Origin: an uncultured Cellulophaga sp.
GTDB lineage: Bacteria > Bacteroidota > Bacteroidia > Flavobacteriales > Flavobacteriaceae
NCBI GenBank assembly: GCA_947496695.1
Contig: CANMEI010000010.1
Span: 79,419 to 143,418, forward strand
Reading direction: 5' to 3'
Length of the DNA stretch: 64,000 bases
The notes beneath the pieces are model-generated. The model searched no databases and was not told where the DNA came from. It worked only from the letters and a program-made list of their open reading frames with translations. Position numbers and translations under genes: made by a program. Positions 27,052 through 36,037 of this stretch are shown here, in pieces; positions within the stretch are counted from its first letter, which is position 1; every line of letters begins with the position of its first letter.

Positions 27052-27940
27052 TTTTAAACTGTGTTGCTGTAATTCCTGTATTACGTTTGAAAAACTGATT
27101 AAAATTAGCAACCTCATTAAAATTTAATGCATACGCAACTTCTGCAACAGATTTGTCCATTTGATGTAATAGTGTTTTTGCGTATAAAATTTTATAATCA
27201 ATTATTATTTTTTGAGCACTTTTTCCAGTAGCGTTTTTTACACATTCCGTTAAATAAATTGGACTAATATTAAGAAGAGAAGCATATTCATTTACAGATA
27301 AAAATTGATTGTTATTTGAGTGTATTTCTTGTTCAAATTTAGACATAATAGTTTCAAACCTATTTAAGGTTACAATACCTTTATTGTCTTGTGTAAATCG
27401 TTTTACTTTATACAAAAGGGTAAGTAATAATGAACTTACAATTTCAGAATTATATTCTTTTTCACTTCTTGATTCAGTATATAATTCTTCAGCAATGGTA
27501 ACTAGATCTTTAAAATTATTTTCTGATAATTGATACAATGACATTGTATGAATTTTGAAAAAAGGAAATTCATTTTGAAGGCCATAAGATTGATTTAAAT
27601 TATTTAAAATTGAAGATTTAAAATAAATGATATATCCATTATCATCGTCAATATCATTTATCGGGTTTTTACTATAATTAATTACTTGAAATGGAGAAAT
27701 AATTGCCAAACTATTATATATTTCTTGAAGAGTCTCACTTCCAATTTGAACATTTTTTGTGTTTTTTTGTAATATACCTATCTCATAAAAATCACGCTTA
27801 TGAGGTCCTGAAAATTTCTTATCAGGATTTATATTTTTTTTATGCTTATGCATTCTTCTAATGTAGAAACTTTTATTGTAATTATTAGCAGTTTCAGTAC
27901 CATTCACAAAATAATTATTTATATCATTAAATACTTTCAT
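27029..27940 (-). CDS. AraC-family transcriptional regulator
   Basis: 303 residues. The C-terminal about 100 residues form the two helix-turn-helix motifs of AraC/XylS (FLSVNEYASLLNISPIYLTECVK; SVAEVAYALNFNEVANFNQFFKRNTGITATQFK). The N-terminal 180 residues look like a cupin-type ligand domain, starting with a basic segment and FYEIGILQKN. Divergent from the Lcl lipoprotein gene, with 132 bases between start codons, and convergent with the lipase-GDPD gene. It is a good candidate to control one or both, but the sequence does not prove which. Confidence 0.9.
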   Translation of the reverse strand: MKVFNDINNYFVNGTETANNYNKSFYIRRMHKHKKNINPDKKFSGPHKRDFYEIGILQKNTKNVQIGSETLQEIYNSLAIISPFQVINYSKNPINDIDDDNGYIIYFKSSILNNLNQSYGLQNEFPFFKIHTMSLYQLSENNFKDLVTIAEELYTESRSEKEYNSEIVSSLLLTLLYKVKRFTQDNKGIVTLNRFETIMSKFEQEIHSNNNQFLSVNEYASLLNISPIYLTECVKNATGKSAQKIIIDYKILYAKTLLHQMDKSVAEVAYALNFNEVANFNQFFKRNTGITATQFKNKKPLLK

Positions 27941-28072
27941 TCTATTTATTAAAGCTTAATAACTTTAAAGATATAAAAACTTAAATAATAATCTTATTTA
28001 CTCAAATTATAATGCATATTAAAGTTTTGTAATTAAATAATTTTGTAGATTAAATTAAAAACAATTTAAAAA

Positions 28073-29287
28073 ATGAAAAATAATAGTTTAAAAAATAATA
28101 GATTTAAAATGTTGATTTTTAGTTGTTTATTATTTTTAATTGGGTGCAAAAACACAAATAAAAAAATAGAATCAAAAAATGAAAATAATAAAATTCATTT
28201 TGTTCTTTCTGATACGGGTCAAGATAAATTTTATGATGATAAGGGTAATGAAATATCAAAACCTAATCTAGATGATAAATTTTATGGTCAAGATGCTCAG
28301 TATCAAGGTTTACCTTCTGCTTATTTAGATAATAACGATGGTACTATTACAGATTTGAATACAGGATTAATGTGGCAAAAAACACCAGATAATAATAGGT
28401 ATAATTTTTATGATGCTTTTAAATACGTTGATGATTTAGAAATTGGTGGTTATACAGATTGGAGATTACCAACAATTAAAGAGCTATATTCTATTCTTAA
28501 TTCTAATGGAGAATTAATTCCACAAAATTTAGAAAACTCTAAACCTTATTTAGATACGGTATATTTTGATTTTAAATATGATGATCATTTGGCTTTTGCA
28601 GGACAATATTGGTCAAGCACAAAATATGTTAAAGGTCCAATACAGAATATTAAAATTGAAGGTGCTTTCGGATTTAATTTTGCTGATGGGCACATTAAAG
28701 CTTACGAAACTGGCTTGTATTATGATGGTACAGAAGGTGTAGAAAATCCTGGCAACTATGTAAGAGCCGTACGTGGTAAAGAAAATGTTTATGGTGTAAA
28801 TAATTTTGTTGATAATAAAGATGAAACAATAACAGATAAAGCAACGGGCTTAATGTGGCAAAAAGTTGATGATGGAAATACTTATAATTGGATAGATGCT
28901 TTACAAATTGCTAAAAACAGTAAAATTGCGGGGTATGCTGATTGGAGACTACCTAACACTAAAGAGTTACAAAGTATTGTTGATTATGATAAAAAAACAA
29001 TTCCGGCCATAGATGAAAACTTTTTTAAAACAACTAATAAAGATAGTTGGTTCTGGACAAGCACTACACAGGGTGATTTTAAATATTCAGCTTGTTATAT
29101 CGCATTTGGTAAAGCTTATAGTAAAGATAATAGTAGAGCCAAAGAGTATTTTGATTGGCATGGGGCAGGAGCTCAACGTTCTGACCCCAAGTCGGGTAAT
29201 GTAAAAGACTATTTATTAGAGTCTATAAATGCTTCTGATTCAATTCGTATTAAGAATTATGTAAGGTTGGTTAGAGATATAGATTAA
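28073..29287 (+). CDS. Lipoprotein with two Lcl/DUF1566 domains
   Basis: 404 residues, lipobox LIGC (Cys25), so an envelope or surface lipoprotein. It has two tandem DUF1566 (Lcl C-terminal-like) domains, each opening with DNNDGTITDLNTGLMWQKT or DNKDETITDKATGLMWQKV, holding a WRLP(T/N)xKEL core and a W-containing end (QYWSST; WFWTST), and closing with YVRAVRG or YVRLVRD. These C-type-lectin-like folds occur in collagen-like surface proteins and other secreted proteins; ligand unknown. A candidate -7 element TAATTTTG lies at 28038-28045. It stands between the AraC gene and the RND operon and could belong to either neighbourhood. Confidence 0.85.
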   Translation: MKNNSLKNNRFKMLIFSCLLFLIGCKNTNKKIESKNENNKIHFVLSDTGQDKFYDDKGNEISKPNLDDKFYGQDAQYQGLPSAYLDNNDGTITDLNTGLMWQKTPDNNRYNFYDAFKYVDDLEIGGYTDWRLPTIKELYSILNSNGELIPQNLENSKPYLDTVYFDFKYDDHLAFAGQYWSSTKYVKGPIQNIKIEGAFGFNFADGHIKAYETGLYYDGTEGVENPGNYVRAVRGKENVYGVNNFVDNKDETITDKATGLMWQKVDDGNTYNWIDALQIAKNSKIAGYADWRLPNTKELQSIVDYDKKTIPAIDENFFKTTNKDSWFWTSTTQGDFKYSACYIAFGKAYSKDNSRAKEYFDWHGAGAQRSDPKSGNVKDYLLESINASDSIRIKNYVRLVRDID

Positions 29288-29424
29288 TTATTTCACATAA
29301 ATCTCATCTATAAAAACCAATTGATTTGAGGTAAAATATATGAGATTGTAGATTCAATTTGTCTATAAATAGATAAAGCTTAAAATTTATAAAGTAAAAT
29401 TTAATAAGTAACAATATAAAACTA

Positions 29425-30597
29425 ATGAAAATAAAGAGAATTAATTTACTTACTTTAAGTTATGGGTTATTTATAGGTTTACTATTTACCTCGTGTAATA
29501 GTGATAAAAATTCTGAAAAAGGAGAAGTAATTGCCGATTATAAGGTATTAACTGTAACTCCAAAAACTTTAGAACTTTATAGAGAATTTCCTGTAACCAT
29601 TGAAGGTACCCAAAATATTGAGATTTACCCTAAAATTGAAGGTTTTATAGAAAAAGTGTTGGTTGATGAGGGAGAATATGTTGAAAGAGGCCAAACACTT
29701 TTTTTATTAAATGCGCCTGAATATGCTCAAAATATGTTGAGTACAAAAGCAGCAGTAAGTAGTGCTGTTGCAGAGGTTAGCTCAGCACAATTAGATGTTG
29801 AAAAAGCAAAACCTTTAGTAGAAAGAGAAATTATAAGCAAATTTGAATTAACTGCAGCAGAAAATACTGTAACAGCAAAAAAGGCAGCTTTAGAGCAAGC
29901 GCAAGCTGATTACGTAAATGCACAAACTAATTATGGTTATACTAAAATTACTGCTCCAGTTTCGGGTTATATAGGGTCATTACCCTACAAATTAGGAAGT
30001 TTGGTAAGTAGTAGTATTACAGAACCATTAACTACAGTATCAAATATTAAACAGGTATATGCTTATTTTTCTATTAATGAAAAAACATATTTAGAATTTG
30101 CAAAAGAAGGTAGTTTACAAAACATAAAGGAAGTTTCTCTTTTATTACCAGATTATACTTTATTTAATCAGAAAGGAGAAATACAAACTGTTAGTGGGCA
30201 AGTAGATGAAGAAACAGGCTCGTTTAATGTACGTGCTATTTTTGATAATCCTGATAATTTATTGAGAACAGGTAATAGTGCCACTATACAGCTTCCAAAA
30301 ACTATAGAGGGCGCTTTTCTTATTCCACAATCAGCTACTTATGAACTTCAAGGTGATATTAATGTTTATTTGGTTAATAATCAATCTCAAGTACAGTCAA
30401 CCAAAATTACAGTAACTGCTACCAATTCTGGTCAGGCTTATATTGTAACTGACGGACTTAAGCAAGGTGATCAAGTTGTTATAGAAGGTATTTCAACCTT
30501 AAATAGTGGTAAAGAAATAAAACCTATTCAGGTAAAAGCTAGTGATTTAGATGCATTACAAGATATTACTGAAAAAGTGACGACTACCAATAAATAA
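29425..30597 (+). CDS. RND efflux periplasmic adaptor (MFP) lipoprotein
   Basis: 390 residues, lipobox FTSC (Cys24). It links the inner-membrane pump to the outer-membrane channel. Seen: first biotinyl-lipoyl-like half (FIEKVLVDEGEYVERGQTLF), an alpha-hairpin of about 80 residues (AAVSSAVAEVSSAQLDVEKA to ALEQAQADYVNAQ), the second lipoyl half (YTKITAPVSGYIGSLPYKLG), a beta-barrel with VRAIFDNPDNLLRTGNSATI, and a membrane-proximal domain. AcrA/MexA type. First gene of a three-gene operon (14 bases to the pump). Confidence 0.93.
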   Translation: MKIKRINLLTLSYGLFIGLLFTSCNSDKNSEKGEVIADYKVLTVTPKTLELYREFPVTIEGTQNIEIYPKIEGFIEKVLVDEGEYVERGQTLFLLNAPEYAQNMLSTKAAVSSAVAEVSSAQLDVEKAKPLVEREIISKFELTAAENTVTAKKAALEQAQADYVNAQTNYGYTKITAPVSGYIGSLPYKLGSLVSSSITEPLTTVSNIKQVYAYFSINEKTYLEFAKEGSLQNIKEVSLLLPDYTLFNQKGEIQTVSGQVDEETGSFNVRAIFDNPDNLLRTGNSATIQLPKTIEGAFLIPQSATYELQGDINVYLVNNQSQVQSTKITVTATNSGQAYIVTDGLKQGDQVVIEGISTLNSGKEIKPIQVKASDLDALQDITEKVTTTNK

Positions 30598-30611
30598 AAT
30601 ACTAGAAAATT

Positions 30612-33600
30612 ATGTTTAAAAAATTCATAAAGAGACCGATTCTTTCTGCGGTTATTTCTATAATTATATTGATTTTAGGTGTTATTGGAATTACAGCACT
30701 ACCAATATCTCAATATCCAGATATCGCACCACCTACGGTACAAGTTTCAGCTTCTTACGATGGTGCAAATGCAGAAGCTGTTTTAAATAGTGTAATTGTT
30801 CCTTTAGAAGAGGCCATAAATGGTGTTGAAGGTATGACTTATATGACTTCAACAGCTACCAGTGGCTCGGCAAGTATAACCGTATATTTTGAATTGGGTA
30901 CCGATCCTGATATTGCAGCGGTAAATGTTCAAAATAGTGTATCAAGTGCTTCAAATTTATTACCTTCAGAAGTTACAGAGTCAGGGGTTACTACCGAAAA
31001 ACAACAAAGTAGTAATGTTCTTATCGTGGGGCTATATAGTGAGAATGATAACTACGATGAAGAATTTATTCAGAATTATGCTGAAATTAATTTAATACCT
31101 GTATTAAAAAGAATAAATGGAGTAGGTAGTGCTGAAGCATTTGGTACTAAAGATTATAGTATGCGTATCTGGTTAAAGGCTAATATTATGGCTAACTATG
31201 GCTTAATTCCTTCAGATATTAGTACAGCTCTTGATGACCAAAACCTTGAAGCTGCACCAGGAGAATTAGGTTTACAAGGTGATCAAGCGTATCAATACAC
31301 TTTAAAATATAAAGGAAAACTACAAAATGCATCTGAATTTGAGGAGATCATTATTAAAACCACAGACGATGGTCGTATACTACGTTTAAAAGATGTAGCT
31401 AGAGTTGAGTTAGGTTCACAATCATACAGTACTTCAACATTAATAAATGGGTATCCAGGCGTTGGTATTGCAATTGCTCAAACGTCAGGTTCAAATGCAC
31501 AAGAAGTAGTAGAAAATTCTATTGCAACTTTAAAAGCTTCATCTGTGAACTTCCCAGATGGTATCAAGTATGTTGAAATGATGAATGCCAATAATTTTTT
31601 AGAGGCTTCAATTGAAAAAGTAATTCATACACTTATTGAAGCTTTTATTCTAGTGTTCTTTGTGGTTTTTATTTTCCTACAAGATTGGCGTTCAACTTTA
31701 ATACCTGCAATATCAGTTCCTGTAGCTGTTGTTGGTACTTTCTTTTTCTTAAATGTATTTGGATTCACAATAAATCTTTTAACTCTTTTTGCTTTAATGC
31801 TAGCTATAGGTATTGTAGTTGATGATGCTATTGTGGTGGTTGAAGCAGTACACGCTAAATTAGATAATGGATATAAATCTGCCAGAAAGGCTAGTTTAGA
31901 TGCCATGAGTGAAATATCTGGTGCCATTATATCTATTACCTTAGTAATGTCTGCAGTTTTTATCCCCGTTACTTTTATTAGCGGATCTTCAGGTGTTTTC
32001 TACCAACAGTTTGGTATAACGCTTGCTATAGCTATAATTTTATCAGCTATAAATGCATTGACTTTAAGTCCCGCATTGTGTGCTTTGTTATTAAAACCAC
32101 ATGATGAAGATCACAAAAAAAAGAGTTACATACAACGCTTTTATTTAGCCTTTAATGTTGCTTTTGATAAGACAACATCAAAATATAAAAAAACAGTTTC
32201 ATTTTTAATTAAAAGAAAAGCAGTTGCGATAGGTATTTTATGTGTTTTTATTGGTTTGTTTGTTTATTTAATGAATACAACAGCCACAGGTTTTGTACCC
32301 GATGAAGACCAAGGTACAATTATGACAGATATTAGTTTACCTGCGGCAACATCGTTAGAAAAAACAGCTGAGATTGTAAAACAGGTACAAGAAATTGTAG
32401 AAGATATGCCTGAAGTTAGAGCAGTACTTAGGTCTACCGGTAGAGGTATGATAAGTGGTACAGGGTCTAATTACGGGATGGTAATTTTAAAACTGAAAGA
32501 TTGGAGTGAAAGAACCGGAGATGATCAAGACGTACAGTCTATTATTAATAGATTATTTGCAAAAACAGCTCATATAAAAGATGCAAGAATTATCTTTTTT
32601 TCTCCACCAACTATTACAGGATTTGGAATGAGCAACGGATTTGAGTTTCAATTACAAGACCAAAGTGGTGGTACTGTAGATGAACTTTATAAGGTAAGTC
32701 AAGATTTTATTGAAGCATTAAGTAAACGACCAGAAATTCAATATGCTAATACAACCTTTGACCCAACTTTTCCACAATATGAAGTAGTGGTAGATGTTGC
32801 TAAAACTAAATTAGCAGGTTTAGAAGTTGAGGGGGTATTAAGTGTGATGCAAGGTTATTTAAGTGGAGTTTATGCTTCAAATTTTAATAAATTTGGAAAG
32901 CAATACCGTGTTATATATCAAGCTGAACCCAATTTTAGAGCTAATTTAGAAAGCTTAAATGCTATTAAAGTTAAAAATAGCAATGGTATTATGGCACCTA
33001 TTACTGAGTTTGTGACTTTAAAAAGAGTTTATGGTCCGCAAAGTTTAACCCGTTTTAATCTATTTACAGCAGCAAAAATAACAGGAGCGCCAAACGAAGG
33101 GTATAGTTCTGGTGATGCCATTAATGCTATTGAACAAGTCGCGGCTGAAACTTTACCAACAGGTTATGGTTTTGATTATTCAGGTATGACCAGAGAAGAG
33201 ATTTCTGCAGGAAACCAAACTGTATATATTTTTATGTTGTGCTTAATATTTGTTTATTTCTTATTATGTGCACAGTATGAAAGTTTTATACTTCCTTTTT
33301 CAGTTTTAATATCTGTACCAGCAGGACTTTCTGGGGTACTAATTTTTGCAAATCTATTTGGTATTAGTAACAATATTTATATACAAATTACATTAGTTAT
33401 GCTTATTGGGTTATTAGCCAAAAATGCTATTTTAATAGTTGAGTTTGCTATACAAAGAAGGCGAGAAGGTGAAACAATTATTCAATCTGCTATTGATGGT
33501 GCCATAGCTAGATTTAGACCTATATTAATGACATCATTTGCTTTTATTTTTGGATTACTTCCGTTAATGATTGCTACAGGTGCTGGTGCTACAGGAAATA

Positions 33601-33788
33601 GAGCTATTGGTACAGGCGCTATTGGTGGTATGCTAATTGGAACAATACTAGGAATATTAGTTATACCTGTACTTTTTATCATCTTCCAAACACTTCAAGA
33701 AAAAGTAGTTGGTATTCCTGATCATGATTGGGGAGACGAAGAAGGCAAAAATGAAGTAGAATCAGGAGATAAAATTCGATTAGAATAA
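30612..33788 (+). CDS. RND multidrug efflux pump, HAE1 (AcrB) family
   Basis: 1058-residue inner-membrane proton antiporter exporting drugs, bile-like compounds or similar. Seen: N-terminal FIKRPILSAVISIIILILGVIGI helix, the conserved start ALPISQYPDIAPPTVQVSASYDGA, the proton-relay Asp pair in GIVVDDAIVVVEAV (TM4), the Lys in LIGLLAKNAILIVEFA (TM10), and RFRPILMTS. Twelve membrane segments and two large periplasmic loops as in AcrB. Its TAA overlaps the next gene's ATG by one base, so translation of pump and channel is coupled. Substrate range unknown; no adjacent TetR/MarR gene is seen. Confidence 0.95.
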   Translation: MFKKFIKRPILSAVISIIILILGVIGITALPISQYPDIAPPTVQVSASYDGANAEAVLNSVIVPLEEAINGVEGMTYMTSTATSGSASITVYFELGTDPDIAAVNVQNSVSSASNLLPSEVTESGVTTEKQQSSNVLIVGLYSENDNYDEEFIQNYAEINLIPVLKRINGVGSAEAFGTKDYSMRIWLKANIMANYGLIPSDISTALDDQNLEAAPGELGLQGDQAYQYTLKYKGKLQNASEFEEIIIKTTDDGRILRLKDVARVELGSQSYSTSTLINGYPGVGIAIAQTSGSNAQEVVENSIATLKASSVNFPDGIKYVEMMNANNFLEASIEKVIHTLIEAFILVFFVVFIFLQDWRSTLIPAISVPVAVVGTFFFLNVFGFTINLLTLFALMLAIGIVVDDAIVVVEAVHAKLDNGYKSARKASLDAMSEISGAIISITLVMSAVFIPVTFISGSSGVFYQQFGITLAIAIILSAINALTLSPALCALLLKPHDEDHKKKSYIQRFYLAFNVAFDKTTSKYKKTVSFLIKRKAVAIGILCVFIGLFVYLMNTTATGFVPDEDQGTIMTDISLPAATSLEKTAEIVKQVQEIVEDMPEVRAVLRSTGRGMISGTGSNYGMVILKLKDWSERTGDDQDVQSIINRLFAKTAHIKDARIIFFSPPTITGFGMSNGFEFQLQDQSGGTVDELYKVSQDFIEALSKRPEIQYANTTFDPTFPQYEVVVDVAKTKLAGLEVEGVLSVMQGYLSGVYASNFNKFGKQYRVIYQAEPNFRANLESLNAIKVKNSNGIMAPITEFVTLKRVYGPQSLTRFNLFTAAKITGAPNEGYSSGDAINAIEQVAAETLPTGYGFDYSGMTREEISAGNQTVYIFMLCLIFVYFLLCAQYESFILPFSVLISVPAGLSGVLIFANLFGISNNIYIQITLVMLIGLLAKNAILIVEFAIQRRREGETIIQSAIDGAIARFRPILMTSFAFIFGLLPLMIATGAGATGNRAIGTGAIGGMLIGTILGILVIPVLFIIFQTLQEKVVGIPDHDWGDEEGKNEVESGDKIRLE

Positions 33789-35215
33789 TGAAAAATATTA
33801 ATATGAAATTCAAATCTTTAAAGTATCTCATTCCAATTACAGTGATTATTCTACTGATGAATTCTTGTGGTGTAATAAACAAAAAGTATACAACGCCAAA
33901 TGTTGATTTTGCTGAGAATTATAGAGATACTGTAGTTAATGACAGTACATCTATAGCAACTTTGCCTTGGAAAGAAATTATATCAGATAGTATTTTACAA
34001 AATTTAATTGAAGAAGGTTTGCAAAATAACCTTGATTTATTAGTTGCTATTGAAAATATAAACCAGGCAAAGGCCAACTTAGTTGAAGCTAAATTAGCTT
34101 ATTTACCAAGCTTAGAAGGTACTGCTCAAGTGACTAAATCAAAAACTTCAGAAGCATCATTAAATTTTGGTAGTGCAAGTGGTATTAACTTAAATACAAC
34201 TACATATTTAGGACGATTTAGCAGTAGTTGGGAGTTAGACGTTTGGGGAAAATTAAAAAGTAATAAACGTTCTGTATTGGCTTCTTTTTTAGAAAGTGAA
34301 GCGGCAACTAAAGCTGTGCAGACTCAATTAATTTCAGATATAGCAACTGGTTATTACGAATTATTAGCTTTAGATGCACAACTAGCTATTACACAAGAAA
34401 CTCTTAAAAATCGTATTGGAGATCAAGAAACAATGAAGTTTTTAAAAGAGTCTGCAGTGGTAGATGGTGCGGCTGTGGTGCAGAGTGAAGCAAGTCGTTA
34501 TGAAATAGAAACCTCTATTCCTGATATTGAATTGAGTATATTAGAGCAAGAAAATGTGCTTTCTATTTTATTGGGAAGAGTTCCTGGAAACATAGAAAGG
34601 TCTTCATTGGAAGAGCAAAAAGCATATTCTAATTTAAAAATTGGAGTACCATCTTCACTTTTAAGAAATAGACCAGATATTCGTGAAGCAGAAATGGCAT
34701 TCAGAAGTTCATTTGAAGATGTTAATATGGCTAAAACATATTTTTATCCTTCATTAACAATTACAGCAACTGGAGGACTTTCAACATTAGATTTAAAAGA
34801 CTTTTTTGATAATTCAATTTTTTATAATTTAATTGGAGGTTTAACGCAGCCAATTTTTGCAAATGGCGAAAATAAAGCTAGATTGAAAATAAACAAATCA
34901 GTACAAGAACAGTCTTTTTACGATTATAAAACTGCTTGGTTAACTGCAGGAAGTGAAATTTCTAATGCATTATACCTATATAAAAAGACTAAAGAGAAAC
35001 AAGAATCTAGAGCTCATCAAATTGAAGCATTAGAAAAATCTGTAGAATTTACAGAGGCTCTTTTAGAGTATTCTTCATCAACAAATTATACAGATGTACT
35101 AACCACTAAAAATAGTTTGTTAGATGCGCAGTTAGATGGTGTTAGTGATAAGCAACAAGAGTTAAATTCGGTAATTCAACTATACCGTGCACTTGGTGGC
35201 GGATGGCAAAATTAA
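33788..35215 (+). CDS. RND outer-membrane factor (TolC/NodT family lipoprotein)
   Basis: 475 residues, lipobox MNSC (Cys27 from the first ATG; a second ATG five codons later is possible). It is a NodT-type trimeric channel: two repeats of the outer-membrane-factor fold, with LLVAIENINQAKANLVEAKLAYLPSL in the first and RPDIREAEMAFRSSFEDVNMAKTYFYPSL in the second. Third gene of the efflux operon, overlapping the pump stop by one base. A strong terminator follows, so the operon ends here. Confidence 0.93.
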   Translation: MKNINMKFKSLKYLIPITVIILLMNSCGVINKKYTTPNVDFAENYRDTVVNDSTSIATLPWKEIISDSILQNLIEEGLQNNLDLLVAIENINQAKANLVEAKLAYLPSLEGTAQVTKSKTSEASLNFGSASGINLNTTTYLGRFSSSWELDVWGKLKSNKRSVLASFLESEAATKAVQTQLISDIATGYYELLALDAQLAITQETLKNRIGDQETMKFLKESAVVDGAAVVQSEASRYEIETSIPDIELSILEQENVLSILLGRVPGNIERSSLEEQKAYSNLKIGVPSSLLRNRPDIREAEMAFRSSFEDVNMAKTYFYPSLTITATGGLSTLDLKDFFDNSIFYNLIGGLTQPIFANGENKARLKINKSVQEQSFYDYKTAWLTAGSEISNALYLYKKTKEKQESRAHQIEALEKSVEFTEALLEYSSSTNYTDVLTTKNSLLDAQLDGVSDKQQELNSVIQLYRALGGGWQN

Positions 35216-35230
35216 TAGAAATGTTTAAAT

Positions 35231-35274
35231 AAAATAAAAACCTCACTAGAAATTTCTAGTGAGGTTTTTATTTT
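35231..35274. terminator. Bidirectional terminator after the RND operon
   Basis: Perfect palindrome of 22-bp half-sites, core ACCTCACTAGAAA / TTTCTAGTGAGGT, with flanking A- and T-runs. It separates the efflux operon from the convergent gene at 35288. Confidence 0.85.
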
Positions 35275-35287
35275 ATAGCTTACTTTT

Positions 35288-35665
35288 TTAAGCTTGAATT
35301 ATATTTTTAAATGTTGGAGGGTTTTCCGTAATACTACCAACTCCTTTTTTATTTACTTTAAACATAACATCTTTTAAGGTGCTAAATAATATCACCGAAA
35401 AAAATGAAGATTTAATATGAGATTTTACTATAATTCTTGCTTCATCAATACTTAATTCTTCTTCTATATCTTCAGTCTCTCTAGATCTATAGGCATATTT
35501 CAACACAACTTTAAAACCATCTTTACCGTAAATAGGTCTTAAAAATATATTTTTCAAATCAGGTTTTCCAATAGTTTTTGCCATAGTTAGCTTAGCAAAG
35601 CTTCCTTCTTCAATACTTTCTTCTACTTGTTTCCAGAAAGTAACAAAAACATCATGATATAACAT
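35288..35665 (-). CDS. Hypothetical protein (125 aa)
   Basis: Unrecognised soluble protein without signal peptide. The first half (MLYHDVFVTFWKQVEESIEE, then MAKTIGKPDLKNIFLRPIYG) and a long beta-strand/helix mix suggest one compact domain; VVLKYAYRSRETEDIEEELS is the best conserved-looking part. I see no catalytic motif. Monocistronic and leftward; the region upstream (35666-36037) borders the accessory stretch. Codon use fits the chromosome. Confidence 0.7.
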   Translation of the reverse strand: MLYHDVFVTFWKQVEESIEEGSFAKLTMAKTIGKPDLKNIFLRPIYGKDGFKVVLKYAYRSRETEDIEEELSIDEARIIVKSHIKSSFFSVILFSTLKDVMFKVNKKGVGSITENPPTFKNIIQA

Positions 35666-36037
35666 AGTGGCATTTTTTTAGGTAATGAACTGCAAAAATA
35701 ATGCTTTTCAAATGGACCTAAAAATGGGTTTAGATAATACTATGAATTACTAGTGTTATTTTGAGAGGATTCTAAAAATTATTAAATACTTATACGGTTT
35801 CATAAAGAAGTAAAAATCACAAAAGTAGATTATACTAAAAATAGAAAACTTTTTTTAAACTATATTTATAATATATATGACTATTTTCTTGGTAATTGAG
35901 TATATAGGTTTAAATAAAAAAAACACAAAACTTCCGCATAGCCAGCCAAAATGGCCGTATAAGAGGAAGAAAGTTCCGTATATAAACAAGTTGGCAACAA
36001 TTTAAGCTGACAATGAGAATTAATTCTATAAATTAAA
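35666..36037. repeat. Intergenic region with hairpin and GTTGGCAACA repeat
   Basis: 372 bases with no gene. The left 260 bases are plain A/T-rich. At 35930-35978 there is a much more GC-rich imperfect hairpin (ACTTCC...GCCA / TGGC...GGAAG), then GTTGGCAACA at 35990-35999, 38 bases before the tlpA-like ATG. The inverted copy of this 10-mer lies after that gene at 37538-37547, so the pair brackets the gene. Confidence 0.55.
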
